Shown: positions 42,987 to 52,893, counted from the first letter of the stretch. The stretch is 64,000 nucleotides of DNA from Pararhizobium sp. (GCA_030655075.1 JAURWE010000051.1:1-64000), one strand, 5' to 3'. The notes: generated from the letters alone by a model not told the origin. Numbers and translations: made by a program.

Positions 42987-43598
42987 TTGGAGATTTTTTC
43001 CTGGCAGCTTGCGCTGCCGCTGACGCTGGCGGCGCTGGTGTTCGGCTATGTGCTCGGGTCCATTCCGTTCGGCCTTATCCTGACCCGGCTGGCGGGGCTC
43101 GGCGATGTGCGCAACATCGGCTCCGGCAATATCGGCGCAACAAATGTCCTGCGCACCGGCCACAAGAAGCTGGCGGCGGCAACGCTGCTGCTCGATATCC
43201 TCAAGGGCACCGCCGCCGCCTTCGTCGCCTCCCACTGGGGGCTTGAAGCGGGCATTGCCGCCGGCTTCGCAGCGTTTATCGGCCATCTGTTTCCGGTCTG
43301 GCTCGGCTTCAAGGGCGGCAAGGGCGTGGCCACCTCTATCGGCGTGCTGCTCGGCCTCGTGCCCTGGGCCGTGCTGGTCTTTGCAGCCGTGTGGCTGAGC
43401 CTTGCCCGCATCACGCGCTATTCGTCGCTGTCGGCCCTTGTTGCAACCCTTGTCATTCCGGTTGTACTAATATTCACCGGGCATGAAAAAGTGGCGCTGC
43501 TGTTTGCGGTGATGACGCTGATCACCTGGTGGAAACACAGGGCGAACATCGCGCGGCTGCTTGATGGCACCGAGAGCAAAATCGGGGACAAGGGTTAG
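42987..43598 (+). CDS. plsY: Glycerol-3-phosphate acyltransferase (acyl-phosphate dependent)
   Basis: Inner-membrane enzyme that makes lysophosphatidic acid from acyl-phosphate. The 203-residue protein has five or so membrane helices and the PlsY motifs LGSIPFGLILTRLAG, GSGNIGATNVLRTG, FIGHLFPVWLGFKGGKGVATS. No ATG fits; a TTG at 42987 (read MEIFSWQLALPL) has GGGAGGGG 5 bases upstream, so this is taken as the start. It follows the pyr genes by 29 bases. Confidence 0.94.
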   Translation: MEIFSWQLALPLTLAALVFGYVLGSIPFGLILTRLAGLGDVRNIGSGNIGATNVLRTGHKKLAAATLLLDILKGTAAAFVASHWGLEAGIAAGFAAFIGHLFPVWLGFKGGKGVATSIGVLLGLVPWAVLVFAAVWLSLARITRYSSLSALVATLVIPVVLIFTGHEKVALLFAVMTLITWWKHRANIARLLDGTESKIGDKG

Positions 43599-43632
43599 AG
43601 GCCGGTTCCCACAGGATAGGGAACGGGCTTAG

Positions 43633-44781
43633 ATGTCGAACCAAGGTGCAACTCGAACCGGAATTGCACTGACGGACAAACAAAGGATCGCCTGGCTCCG
43701 GCTGATCCGTAGCGACAATGTCGGCCCTGTCACCTTTCGCGAACTCATCAATCATTTCGGATCGGCCGAAACGGCGCTCGGCATGCTGCCCGAGCTGTCG
43801 CAGCGTGGCGGTGCCGCTCGCGCCATTCGCGTTGCCAGCCTTCAGGAAGCCGAACGGGAACTGGAGGCGGCCGAGCGTTTCGGCGCGCGGTTTGTCGGCA
43901 TCGGTGAGCCGGACTATCCGCCGGCGCTCCGGCAGATCGACGGCGCACCGCCGCTGCTGGCCGTCAAGGGCAGGCTTTCGACCGGCACACAGCCCTGCGT
44001 CGGGATCGTCGGCTCGCGGAATGCCTCGATCAGCGGCGCCAAATTTGCTGCCATGCTGGCGCGCGAGATCGGCGCTGCGGGCTATGCGATCATTTCCGGG
44101 CTGGCGCGCGGCATCGATACGGCGGCGCACCGGGCAAGCCTCGATACCGGTACGATCGCCGCCATGGCCGGCGGGCTCGACCAGCCCTACCCGCCGGAGA
44201 ACATTCCGCTTCTCGACGACATTACCTCCGGCAACGGTCTTGCGATCAGCGAGATGCCGTTTGGCTGGGAGCCGAGGGCCCGGGATTTTCCCCGGCGCAA
44301 CCGGCTGATCGCCGGCTGCAGCCTCGGTCTCATTGTCATCGAGGCGGCCAGCCGGTCCGGTTCGCTGATCACGGCGCGCCGGGCAGCGGATTTCGGACGG
44401 CTGGTGTTTGCCGTTCCCGGCTCACCGCTCGATCCCCGCTGCCACGGCACAAACGGACTTCTCAAAGACGGCGCGACCGTCACCACGAGTGCGCAGGACG
44501 TTCTCGAGGCGCTGGCGCCGATCAGCCAGCTCGATCTGTTTTCGCCACCGGCCCTTGGCGAGCCCGACAAGACCGGCGGGATGGCCCTGCCGCCCGACGA
44601 CAGTGCCCGGGCCCGCATCACCGACGCGCTCGGTCCGACACCGGTCGAGACCGACGACATCATCCGCCACACGGACCTGCCGGCGTCCGTTGTCTATCTC
44701 ATTCTGCTGGAGCTCGATCTGGCGGGTCGCCTGCACCGGCATCCGGGCGGGCTCGTCTCCCTGGCTTTTGGAGAAACCTGA
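43633..44781 (+). CDS. dprA: DNA processing protein DprA
   Basis: Loads RecA onto incoming single-stranded DNA during transformation; widespread even in bacteria not known to be competent. The 382 residues comprise an N-terminal helical domain (about 12-70), the extended Rossmann core with VGIVGSRNASISGAKFAAMLAREIG, ISGLARGIDTAAHRASL, NRLIAGCSLGLIVIEAASRSGSLITARRAADFGR and VFAVPGSPLDPRCHGTNGLLKDGA, and a C-terminal winged helix typical of DprA. Follows plsY by 34 bases. Confidence 0.96.
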   Translation: MSNQGATRTGIALTDKQRIAWLRLIRSDNVGPVTFRELINHFGSAETALGMLPELSQRGGAARAIRVASLQEAERELEAAERFGARFVGIGEPDYPPALRQIDGAPPLLAVKGRLSTGTQPCVGIVGSRNASISGAKFAAMLAREIGAAGYAIISGLARGIDTAAHRASLDTGTIAAMAGGLDQPYPPENIPLLDDITSGNGLAISEMPFGWEPRARDFPRRNRLIAGCSLGLIVIEAASRSGSLITARRAADFGRLVFAVPGSPLDPRCHGTNGLLKDGATVTTSAQDVLEALAPISQLDLFSPPALGEPDKTGGMALPPDDSARARITDALGPTPVETDDIIRHTDLPASVVYLILLELDLAGRLHRHPGGLVSLAFGET

Positions 44782-44819
44782 CGTTCAATCAAAGATCTGA
44801 ACGTCCGGCGGTGACGCCG

Positions 44820-45020
44820 TCATCCGGCCTCGCCGCCGCTGCGGTTTGCCGTAATCAGGTCTCCCGCCTCGACAAACGCCATCTCGATGAGATAGCGCAA
44901 CATTTCGGCACCCTCGCCCTCCGCCACATGACGCAGTTCACCCAACATCTGGTGAACAAACGCGATGTTTTCGATGGACACCGCTGTGTCGGAGCCCGGT
45001 GCGACGGACGTCGGATGCAT
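44820..45020 (-). CDS. 66-residue conserved small protein, unknown function
   Basis: Reads MHPTSVAPGSDTAVSIENIA, then FVHQMLGELRHVAEGEGAEMLRYLIEMAFVEAGDLI, a pattern of two amphipathic helices that I recall from short rhizobial hypothetical proteins. The start at 45020 is preferred because AGGAAA lies 5 bases upstream; an upstream ATG at 45098 has no site. It has its own promoter region with a -10-like TATAAT inside an inverted repeat (45111-45145). Convergent with dprA. Confidence 0.7.
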   Translation of the reverse strand: MHPTSVAPGSDTAVSIENIAFVHQMLGELRHVAEGEGAEMLRYLIEMAFVEAGDLITANRSGGEAG

Positions 45021-45110
45021 CAGTCTTTCCTGTCTGAAAGCGCAAAACGGAATCACTCTGCCGGGGCGTTTCATGCCCCCTTGGTGACGATAGCTCAATC
45101 ATCTCTAATT

Positions 45111-45145
45111 GCAATACACTCTAAATCAATTATAGGTTGTATTGC
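45111..45145 (-). promoter_or_regulatory. Candidate promoter with palindromic operator for the 66-residue protein gene
   Basis: GCAATACA (45111-45118) and its exact complement TGTATTGC (45138-45145) flank 19 bases that include, on the minus strand, a perfect TATAAT (45129-45134). The arrangement looks like a repressor site around a -10 element. No good -35 is seen, which fits a regulated promoter. The start codon is about 90 bases downstream. Confidence 0.4.
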
Positions 45146-45278
45146 GTTGTGAAACGGTTATTTTGGGCCAAAGCTCTTGACCGCAGCGAAAACCCTGTCC
45201 ATGTCGGGACATCGAATTTCCGCGATAACCTGTCGATAACCCGGCAAACGCGGGAATCTTAGGGGTTCACGCTAAAGA

Positions 45279-47984
45279 ATGACCATGAATATCGTAGTGG
45301 TGGAATCGCCTGCCAAGGCCAAGACGATCAACAAATATCTGGGACCCGGCTACAAGGTCTTCGCGTCCTTCGGGCACGTCAGGGATCTGCCGGCCAAGGA
45401 CGGCTCCGTGCGTCCGGATGAAGATTTCGAAATGTCCTGGGAGGTCGACACGGCGTCGGCCAAACGCATGAAGGACATCTCCGACGCGCTCAAGGGCGCC
45501 GATGGCCTCATTCTGGCGACCGACCCGGATCGCGAAGGCGAAGCCATTTCCTGGCACGTGCTCGATCTCCTGAACAAGAAGAAGGCGATCGGCACGAAGC
45601 CGGTCCAGCGTGTGGTGTTCAACGCCATCACCAAGAAGGCCGTTCTCGAAGCGATGGCCAACCCGCGCGACATCGACATTCCGCTGGTCGATGCCTATCT
45701 GGCGCGGCGCGCGCTCGACTATCTCGTCGGCTTCAACCTTTCCCCGGTCCTGTGGCGCAAGCTGCCGGGCGCCCGCTCGGCCGGCCGCGTCCAGTCGGTG
45801 GCGCTGCGCCTCGTCTGCGACCGCGAGTCGGAGATCGAACGCTTCATTTCGGAAGAATACTGGAACATCTCGGCGCTGCTGAAGACGCCGCGCGGCGATG
45901 AGTTCGAGGCCAAGCTGGTTTCGGCAGACGGCAAGCGCCTGCAGGCGCGCTCGGTGGGCAACGGCGAGGACGCCGGAAACCTGAAGGCGCTGCTCGAAGG
46001 GGCAAGTTACGTGGTCGACAGCGTCGAGGCGAAGCCCGTCAAGCGCAATCCGTCGCCGCCGTTTACCACCTCGACTCTGCAGCAGGCCGCCTCGTCCAAA
46101 CTTGGCTTCTCGGCCTCGCGCACCATGCAGGTGGCGCAGCGGCTTTACGAAGGCATCGACATCGGCGGTGAGACCGTCGGTCTCATCACCTACATGCGTA
46201 CCGACGGTGTGCAGATGGCCGGCGAAGCGATCGATGCTGCGCGTCAGGCGATCGGCGGACAGTTTGGCGCCCGCTACGTGCCCGAAAAGGCGCGATTCTA
46301 CTCGACGAAGGCGAAGAACGCCCAGGAAGCGCACGAAGCCGTGCGCCCGACCGACTTCAACCGCGTTCCCGACCAGGTGCGCCAGTACCTCGATGCCGAC
46401 CAGCTGCGTCTCTACGACCTGATCTGGAAGCGCGGCATTGCCAGCCAGATGGCGTCGGCCGAAATCGAACGCACGACGGTGGAAATCACTGCCAGCAATG
46501 GCGGCAAGCAGGCCGGCCTTCGCGCCGTCGGCTCGGTGATCCGTTTCGACGGCTTCATCGCCGCCTACACGGACCAGAAGGAAGACGGCGAGCAGAGTGA
46601 CGATGGCGACGAGGACGGCCGCCTGCCGGAGATCAACGCCCGCGAGAATCTCGCCAAGCAGAAGATCAACGCCACGCAGCATTTCACGGAGCCGCCGCCG
46701 CGCTATTCCGAAGCGACGCTGATCAAGAAGATGGAAGAGCTCGGCATCGGCCGGCCGTCCACCTATGCGGCAACGCTGAAGACGTTGAGTGACCGGGAAT
46801 ATGTCGTCATCGACAAGCGCAAGCTGATCCCGGAGGCCAAGGGCCGTCTTGTTACTGCCTTCCTCGAAAGCTTCTTTGCCCGCTATGTCGAGTATGATTT
46901 CACCGCATCGCTGGAAGAAAAGCTCGACCGGATTTCGGCCGGCGAGCTCAACTGGAAGGACGTGCTTCGCGACTTCTGGACGGACTTCTTCGCCCAGATC
47001 GAAGACACCAAGGAACTACGCGTTACCAACGTGCTGGATGCGCTCAACGAAGTCCTGGCGCCGCTGGTATTCCCGAAGCGCGAAGACAACAGCGATCCGC
47101 GCATCTGCCAGGTCTGCGGCACCGGCAAGCTGTCGCTGAAGCTCGGCAAATACGGTGCCTTCGTCGGCTGCTCCAATTACCCCGAATGCAACTTTACCCG
47201 GCAGCTTTCGACCGACGGAGACAGCGAAGCACAGGCTTCGAACGAGCCGCTGAGCCTCGGCAAGGACCCCCATACGGACGAGGACATCACGCTGCGCTCG
47301 GGCCGTTTCGGCCCCTACGTTCAGCGCGGCGACGGCAAGGAAGCCAAGCGCTCCAGCCTGCCAAAGGGCTGGACGCCCGCCAGCATCGATCACGAGAAGG
47401 CGCTGGCGCTGCTGTCGCTGCCGCGCGATATCGGCCAGCATCCGGAATCGGGCAAGATGATATCGTCCGGCCTCGGGCGCTACGGGCCGTTCATCCTGCA
47501 TGACGGCACCTATGCCAATGTCGATTCGATCGAGGACGTGTTCTCGATCGGCCTCAACCGTGCGGTTTCCGTGCTCGCCGACAAGCAGAGCAAGGGCCCC
47601 GGCGGCCGTGGTGCAGCGGCCGCGCTGAAGGAGGTGGGCGACCACCCGGATGGCGGCAAGATCGTCGTGCGCGACGGCAAATACGGGCCCTACGTCAACT
47701 GGGCCAAGGTCAACGCGACCCTGCCCAAGGGCATGGATCCGCAGAGCGTGACGCTCGAATCGGCCATGGCGCTGATCATCGAAAAGGCCGGCAAGACCGG
47801 TGGCAAGCCTGCCAAGGGCAAGACGGCGAAGGCCGCTTCCGCCAAAGCAAAGCCGGCTGCGGCCAAGACGAAAACGGCGGCTGCAAAGTCCGCCAAGCCG
47901 AAGGCGGCAGCCAAGCCCAAAACGGCTGCCAAGGCCAAGGCAGCGACAAAAGCCAAGGCAGCGGCGAAACCGAAGAAAGACTGA
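45279..47984 (+). CDS. topA: DNA topoisomerase I
   Basis: Type IA topoisomerase that removes negative supercoils. The protein of 901 residues (899 from the alternative ATG at 45285, MNIVVVESPAKAKTIN) has the TOPRIM domain, the catalytic tyrosine at residue 305 in GLITYMRTDGVQ, the IGRPSTYAATLKTL segment, one classical zinc finger (CQVCGTGKLSLKLGKYGAFVGCSNYPEC), and further degenerate C-terminal repeats (GRYGPFIL, GKYGPYVNWAKVNATLPKG). It ends in a Lys/Ala/Pro-rich tail of about 60 residues, common in alphaproteobacteria. rnr follows after 7 bases. Confidence 0.97.
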   Translation: MTMNIVVVESPAKAKTINKYLGPGYKVFASFGHVRDLPAKDGSVRPDEDFEMSWEVDTASAKRMKDISDALKGADGLILATDPDREGEAISWHVLDLLNKKKAIGTKPVQRVVFNAITKKAVLEAMANPRDIDIPLVDAYLARRALDYLVGFNLSPVLWRKLPGARSAGRVQSVALRLVCDRESEIERFISEEYWNISALLKTPRGDEFEAKLVSADGKRLQARSVGNGEDAGNLKALLEGASYVVDSVEAKPVKRNPSPPFTTSTLQQAASSKLGFSASRTMQVAQRLYEGIDIGGETVGLITYMRTDGVQMAGEAIDAARQAIGGQFGARYVPEKARFYSTKAKNAQEAHEAVRPTDFNRVPDQVRQYLDADQLRLYDLIWKRGIASQMASAEIERTTVEITASNGGKQAGLRAVGSVIRFDGFIAAYTDQKEDGEQSDDGDEDGRLPEINARENLAKQKINATQHFTEPPPRYSEATLIKKMEELGIGRPSTYAATLKTLSDREYVVIDKRKLIPEAKGRLVTAFLESFFARYVEYDFTASLEEKLDRISAGELNWKDVLRDFWTDFFAQIEDTKELRVTNVLDALNEVLAPLVFPKREDNSDPRICQVCGTGKLSLKLGKYGAFVGCSNYPECNFTRQLSTDGDSEAQASNEPLSLGKDPHTDEDITLRSGRFGPYVQRGDGKEAKRSSLPKGWTPASIDHEKALALLSLPRDIGQHPESGKMISSGLGRYGPFILHDGTYANVDSIEDVFSIGLNRAVSVLADKQSKGPGGRGAAAALKEVGDHPDGGKIVVRDGKYGPYVNWAKVNATLPKGMDPQSVTLESAMALIIEKAGKTGGKPAKGKTAKAASAKAKPAAAKTKTAAAKSAKPKAAAKPKTAAKAKAATKAKAAAKPKKD

Positions 47985-47991
47985 CGAACAC

Positions 47992-50358
47992 GTGACACGC
48001 GACCCGCGCGACCGCCAACCGAGACCGAACCGCGCGGGCGGCAAACCCGCTCGCGCCGGCAAGCCTGTTGCCACAACGGCAGAGGCGCCGATCATCCACG
48101 GGGCGGTGCCGCCGCGTGACGTGCTGATGCGCTTCATCTCTGAGAATCCGGACAAGGCCTCCAAGCGCGACATTTCCAAGGCTTTCGGCCTGAAGGGCGA
48201 CACGCGCATTGAACTCAAGGCGCTGTTGAAGGATCTGGAACAGGACGGGCTTCTGGAGAAGAAGCGCAAGTCGCTGGTGCGGCCAGGCGCCCTGCCCCCG
48301 GTCACGGTTCTCGACATCACCACCCGCGACAGCGACGGCGAACTGATCGGCCGGCCGGCCGAGTGGCCCGAGGATGCGGGCGTGGCACCGGCGGTATCCA
48401 TCCGCCAGTCGAGCGTCGGCCAGGCGAAGGGCAAGGTGCCCGTCGGCGGGCTGGGCGACCGGGTTCTGGCAAAGATCTTCCTCTCCAAGGACCGCAGCGG
48501 CCCGGCCTATACGGCCCGCATCATCAAGGTGCTCGATAAGCGCCAGAATGCATCGCTCGGCGTGTTCCGTGCCACGCCCGGTGGCGGCGGACGCATCATG
48601 CCGATCCAGCGGCGCGGCGAGGAACTGCTCGTCGATAACGATTCGGTCGGCCCGGCTGAGGACGGCGACCTGGTCGAGGTCGAGATCACTTCGACGGGCC
48701 GCTACGGCCTGCCACGCGCCAGCGTGAAAACCGTCGTCGGATCTGTTGCGTCTGAGAAGGCGATCTCGATGATCGCCATCCATGCGCATGGCATTCCCTA
48801 TATTTTCCCCGACAGCGTTTTGCGCGAAGCCGATGCGGCGGGGCCTGCCACCATGGCCAAGCGCGAGGACTGGCGCGACCTGCCGCTGATCACCATCGAT
48901 CCGGCCGACGCCAAGGACCATGACGACGCCGTCTATGCGGAAAACGATCCCTCGCCCGACAATCCGGGCGGCGTCATCGTTACGGTGGCGATCGCCGATG
49001 TCTCCTGGTACGTGCGGCCGAAGACGGCGCTCGACAACGAGGCCCGCCGGCGCGGCAACTCGGTCTACTTCCCCGACCGCGTCGTTCCGATGCTGCCGGA
49101 GCGGATTTCCAACGATCTTTGCTCGCTGAAAGAGGGCGTCGAACGGCCGGCTCTGGCCGTGCGCATGGTGTTTTCGGCCGAGGGCCGCAAGGCGCGGCAC
49201 ACGTTCCACCGGATCATGATGAAGAGCGCGGCGAAACTCTCCTACCAGCAGGCACAGGCCGCGATCGACGGCAATCCTGATGACCAGACCGGGCCGCTGC
49301 TCGAACCCATCCTGAAGCCGCTGTGGCACGCTTACGGCATCCTGAAGCGCGGCCGCGAGCGCCGCCAGCCGCTTGAGCTCAACATGCCCGAGCGCAAGAT
49401 CATTCTCACTGAAAACGGCACGGTCGACCGCGTCTTCGTGCCGGACCGGCTGGATGCGCACAAGCTGATCGAAGAAATGATGATCATGGCCAATGTCGCG
49501 GCGGCGGAAACGCTGGAGGCCAAGCGCCAGGTTCTGATCTACCGCATTCACGACGGCCCTTCGCTCGCCAAGCAGGAGACGCTGCGCGAGTTCTTGGCGA
49601 CGCTGGACTTGAGCCTCGTCAAGGGCGGCAATATGCGCGCCAACCATTTCAACGGCATTCTGAAGAGCGCCGAGGGCAAGGCCTTCGAGACGATGGTCAA
49701 CGAGATGGTTTTGCGCTCGCAAAGCCAGGCCGTCTACAGCCCGGAAAACATCGGCCATTTCGGCCTCAACCTGATGAAATACGCCCACTTCACCTCGCCG
49801 ATCCGCCGCTATGCCGACCTGATCGTGCACCGGGCGCTGGTCGGCTCGCTGGGGCTTGGCGAAGGCGGGCTGTCACCGGATGAAGAACGGCTGCTGGCCG
49901 ACATCGCGGCCGAAATCTCAACCTTCGAGCGGCGGGCCATGGCGGCCGAGCGCGACACGGTCGACAGGCTGATCGCGCATCATCTGTCAGGCCGCGTCGG
50001 CGAGGAATTCGACGGGCGCGTGTCGGGTGTCACCAAGGCCGGGCTTTTTGTCAGCCTGCCGGCCTATGGCGCCGACGGTTTCGTGCCTATATCTACGCTT
50101 GGACGCGACTACTTCATCTATGACGAGGCGCACCAAGCGCTGTCGGGTGAAAAAACCGGGATTGGATACCGGCTTGGCGATACGGTGCGGGTGAAACTGG
50201 CCGAAGCCGTGCCGCTGGCCGGTGCGCTGCGTTTCGAGATGGTCAGCGAAGGGCAGAAAATGCCCACGGCGACGCGTTCGTTCCACAAGGCGGGGCGCGC
50301 CAACCGCAACGGCCCGCGAAAAGCGCCGGGAACGCGCCCGCCGCGCGGCAGACGATAG
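47992..50358 (+). CDS. rnr: Ribonuclease R
   Basis: 3' to 5' processive exoribonuclease that degrades structured RNA. From the GTG at 47992 the protein has 788 residues: an N-terminal winged-helix-like region (about 45-95), cold-shock domains, the RNB catalytic domain with the aspartates in TIDPADAKDHDDAVYA, FTSPIRRYADLIVHRAL, and a C-terminal S1 domain (FDGRVSGVTKAGLFVSLPAYGADGFVPISTL) followed by a basic tail. There is no ATG in a sensible place; the GTG lies just after the topA stop, as expected for an operon. Confidence 0.95.
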   Translation: MTRDPRDRQPRPNRAGGKPARAGKPVATTAEAPIIHGAVPPRDVLMRFISENPDKASKRDISKAFGLKGDTRIELKALLKDLEQDGLLEKKRKSLVRPGALPPVTVLDITTRDSDGELIGRPAEWPEDAGVAPAVSIRQSSVGQAKGKVPVGGLGDRVLAKIFLSKDRSGPAYTARIIKVLDKRQNASLGVFRATPGGGGRIMPIQRRGEELLVDNDSVGPAEDGDLVEVEITSTGRYGLPRASVKTVVGSVASEKAISMIAIHAHGIPYIFPDSVLREADAAGPATMAKREDWRDLPLITIDPADAKDHDDAVYAENDPSPDNPGGVIVTVAIADVSWYVRPKTALDNEARRRGNSVYFPDRVVPMLPERISNDLCSLKEGVERPALAVRMVFSAEGRKARHTFHRIMMKSAAKLSYQQAQAAIDGNPDDQTGPLLEPILKPLWHAYGILKRGRERRQPLELNMPERKIILTENGTVDRVFVPDRLDAHKLIEEMMIMANVAAAETLEAKRQVLIYRIHDGPSLAKQETLREFLATLDLSLVKGGNMRANHFNGILKSAEGKAFETMVNEMVLRSQSQAVYSPENIGHFGLNLMKYAHFTSPIRRYADLIVHRALVGSLGLGEGGLSPDEERLLADIAAEISTFERRAMAAERDTVDRLIAHHLSGRVGEEFDGRVSGVTKAGLFVSLPAYGADGFVPISTLGRDYFIYDEAHQALSGEKTGIGYRLGDTVRVKLAEAVPLAGALRFEMVSEGQKMPTATRSFHKAGRANRNGPRKAPGTRPPRGRR

Positions 50359-50403
50359 ACAAACGGGCCCTACGGCCTGAACGTCCCAGCAAAGGATAGG
50401 GTC

Positions 50404-50862
50404 ATGCAGCCTTCGAGCAATGGCGACACCATTCGTTTCGAGCAGAGACACGCCGAAGAGCGGCCGGTCTGGCGGTCGATCCGGCGCGGCATTCTCAACA
50501 CCTGCCCGGCCTGCGGGCGCGGCAAGCTGTTCCGCGCCTTCCTGAAACCCGTCGATGCCTGCGCCGCCTGTGGCGAGCGCATGGACCACCAGCGCGCCGA
50601 GGACCTGCCCCCCTATATCGTCATCACCATCATGGGCCACCTGATGCTGGGCGGCTACATGATGACCGATCTTGTCTACACAATGTCGAGCTGGGCGCAT
50701 CTGGCCATCTGGGCGCCGTTCACGGTCATCGGCTCGGTGCTTTTGATGCAGCCGGTCAAGGGCGGTGTCATCGGGCTGCAGTGGGCCGTGCGCATGCACG
50801 GCTTCAGCGGGCAGGACGATACGCCTGCCGACATTCTCCCGGCGCGAGATCCGCACGCGTGA
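50404..50862 (+). CDS. DUF983 family membrane protein with zinc ribbon
   Basis: A 152-residue protein with an N-terminal treble of cysteines (NTCPACGRGKLFRAFLKPVDACAACGERM, two CxxC pairs likely to bind zinc) and two membrane helices (PPYIVITIMGHLMLGGYMM and AIWAPFTVIGSVLLMQP). This is the DUF983 layout, function unknown. It follows rnr by 45 bases and overlaps the start of the NUDIX gene. Confidence 0.92.
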   Translation: MQPSSNGDTIRFEQRHAEERPVWRSIRRGILNTCPACGRGKLFRAFLKPVDACAACGERMDHQRAEDLPPYIVITIMGHLMLGGYMMTDLVYTMSSWAHLAIWAPFTVIGSVLLMQPVKGGVIGLQWAVRMHGFSGQDDTPADILPARDPHA

Positions 50863-51593
50863 CATTGTCTGACGACAGCACGGGCGAAGCGGTTCTGGCG
50901 GCGCCATCCGCCAACGTGCCGGTCATGCGTATGCGCCCACGCGATGCAGCCTCCATCCTCGTCCTCGACCGGCAGACGGCGAGCGTCAAGGTTCTCGTCG
51001 GGCGGCGCAGTTCGCGGCATGTGTTCATGCCGGATGTGCACGTGTTTCCCGGCGGACGCCGCGACCGGCGCGACCATGCCATCGTTTGCGGCCCCGATCT
51101 TCAGCCTGACGTGCTCGACAGGCTGAAGAGCGCTGCCGGACCGCGCGCCGGTGACGCGCGCATGCGGGCCCTGGCGCTCGCCGCCATCCGCGAGCTGCAC
51201 GAGGAGACCGGCCTCTCGCTCGGTGCTTCGTCCGGTGACGGCAACGAACAGGCAAATGGCAGCCTTCCCTTCCTTCCCGATCTGTCCAACTTGCGCTATA
51301 TCGCCCGGGCGATCACGCCGCCGGGTCATCCACGCCGGTTCGATACACGTTTTTTTGCCGTTTTTGCCGACGAAACCGGGCTCGACACGGGCATGTTGTG
51401 CAACAGCGACGAGCTTGACGATCTGCGCTGGATCGATGTGAATGACACGTCCAGCGTGAAAATGCCCGATATCACCGAAATCATCCTCGGTGAACTGAAC
51501 AGCTGCCTGCGCGACGACCCTTCTTTACCTTTTGGAAGGCCGGTCCCGTTCTACTACACGCGCCGCGGGCGATTCGTCCGCGACCTGATCTAA
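50859..51593 (+). CDS. NUDIX hydrolase
   Basis: A 244-residue protein with a NUDIX fold. The Nudix box is visible as a glycine-start DVHVFPGGRRDRRD, then ALAAIRELHEETGLSLG with the REL-EETG catalytic core, separated by an insertion longer than in canonical Nudix boxes, as in the RNA-capping/CoA-type long Nudix group. Substrate unknown. Read from the GTG at 50859 that overlaps the DUF983 stop (GTGA), implying coupled translation. Confidence 0.9.
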   Translation: MTLSDDSTGEAVLAAPSANVPVMRMRPRDAASILVLDRQTASVKVLVGRRSSRHVFMPDVHVFPGGRRDRRDHAIVCGPDLQPDVLDRLKSAAGPRAGDARMRALALAAIRELHEETGLSLGASSGDGNEQANGSLPFLPDLSNLRYIARAITPPGHPRRFDTRFFAVFADETGLDTGMLCNSDELDDLRWIDVNDTSSVKMPDITEIILGELNSCLRDDPSLPFGRPVPFYYTRRGRFVRDLI

Positions 51594-51606
51594 GGATTTC
51601 TTTTGC

Positions 51607-52791
51607 ATGTCACAGCCGATGTCCGGCACATCAGGCCCGGTCGATGAAATCCACTGGCGTTCTCTTTTCGCAGCGGTCGCGGCCATTTCCGCAGTCGGCA
51701 TCGCCATCGGGCTCGGGTTGCCGCTTCTCAGCATCATCATGGAGAAGCGCGGGATTTCCTCGACGCTGATCGGCTTCAACTCGGCCATGGCCGGTCTCGC
51801 CTCGATGGCGGCGGCGCCCTTCACCACCAAGCTTGCCCATCGCTTCGGCACCGCCAACACGATGCTGTGGGCTATCCTGTTTGCCGCCATCAGCGCCATG
51901 GGCTTTTATTATATCGAGAATTTCTGGCTGTGGTTTCCGCTGCGCGTCGTCTTCCATGGCGCCATCACCATCATGTTCATCCTGTCGGAATTCTGGATCA
52001 ACGCCACGGCGCCGCCGAAACGGCGCGGCCTGGTGCTCGGCATCTACGGCACCGTCCTGTCGCTCGGCTTTGCCGCCGGGCCGCTGCTGTTCTCGATCCT
52101 CGGCAGCGACGGGGTCCTGCCGTTTGCCGTCGGCGCCATCGTCATCCTGATGGCCGCCATCCCGATCTTCCTGGCGCGGAACGAAAGCCCTGTCATCGAC
52201 GAGAAGCCGGACCGGCATTTCCTGCGCTACGTCTATCTGGTGCCGACGGCAACGGCGGCGGTGTTCGTGTTCGGCGCGGTCGAATCGGGTGGCCTGTCGC
52301 TGTTTCCGATCTTCGGCACCCGCTCGGGCCTGACCGAATCGCAGGCAGCCCTGCTGCTCACCGTCATGGGTATCGGCAATTTCATCTTTCAGATCCCGCT
52401 TGGCATGCTGTCGGACCGCATGAAGGACCGGCGCAATCTTCTGTCGATCATGGCGGTTGTCGGCCTTCTCGGCGCGCTTTGCCTGCCAATGCTCGCGTCG
52501 AACTGGTGGTTGATGGCCATTGTGCTGCTTTTCTGGGGTGGATGCGTCTCCGGGCTCTATACGGTCGGCCTCAGCCATCTCGGCTCACGGCTGCACGGCG
52601 CCGACCTTGCGGCCGCCAATGCCGCCTTCATCTTCTCCTATGCGGTCGGCACGGTTGCAGGCCCGCAGGCGATCGGCGCGGCCATGGACATTTCCGGAAA
52701 TGCGGGTTTTGCCTGGGCAATTGCCGGATTCTTTGGGCTTTATGTGGTACTTTCACTCTTCCGGGTTCTTTTCCGGCCGAAACAGGCTTGA
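51607..52791 (+). CDS. Major facilitator superfamily transporter
   Basis: A 394-residue inner-membrane protein with about 12 predicted helices. The MFS loop 2-3 motif is degenerate (TKLAHRFGTANTMLW) and the second-half equivalent is clearer (GMLSDRMKDRRNLL). It resembles the YcaD-like/sugar-efflux group. Substrate unknown. It follows the NUDIX gene by 13 bases and ends the rnr-DUF983-NUDIX-MFS run. Confidence 0.92.
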   Translation: MSQPMSGTSGPVDEIHWRSLFAAVAAISAVGIAIGLGLPLLSIIMEKRGISSTLIGFNSAMAGLASMAAAPFTTKLAHRFGTANTMLWAILFAAISAMGFYYIENFWLWFPLRVVFHGAITIMFILSEFWINATAPPKRRGLVLGIYGTVLSLGFAAGPLLFSILGSDGVLPFAVGAIVILMAAIPIFLARNESPVIDEKPDRHFLRYVYLVPTATAAVFVFGAVESGGLSLFPIFGTRSGLTESQAALLLTVMGIGNFIFQIPLGMLSDRMKDRRNLLSIMAVVGLLGALCLPMLASNWWLMAIVLLFWGGCVSGLYTVGLSHLGSRLHGADLAAANAAFIFSYAVGTVAGPQAIGAAMDISGNAGFAWAIAGFFGLYVVLSLFRVLFRPKQA

Positions 52792-52815
52792 CTTTTCGGG
52801 CGCGATTTGTAGGTT
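52788..52815 (+). promoter_or_regulatory. Possible rpmG promoter
   Basis: TTGACT (52788-52793) and TAGGTT (52810-52815) are spaced by 16 bases. The -35 element overlaps the stop codon of the MFS gene. The rpmG start lies about 80 bases downstream. A GGCGCGA/TCGCGCC hairpin overlaps the -10 area. Confidence 0.45.
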
Positions 52816-52893
52816 CGCGCCACGAATTGCAGCCGTGGATAAGATCCTAGCAGGACATCCACGGCATCGTTTTTTAAAGAAGGCAGGACGACT

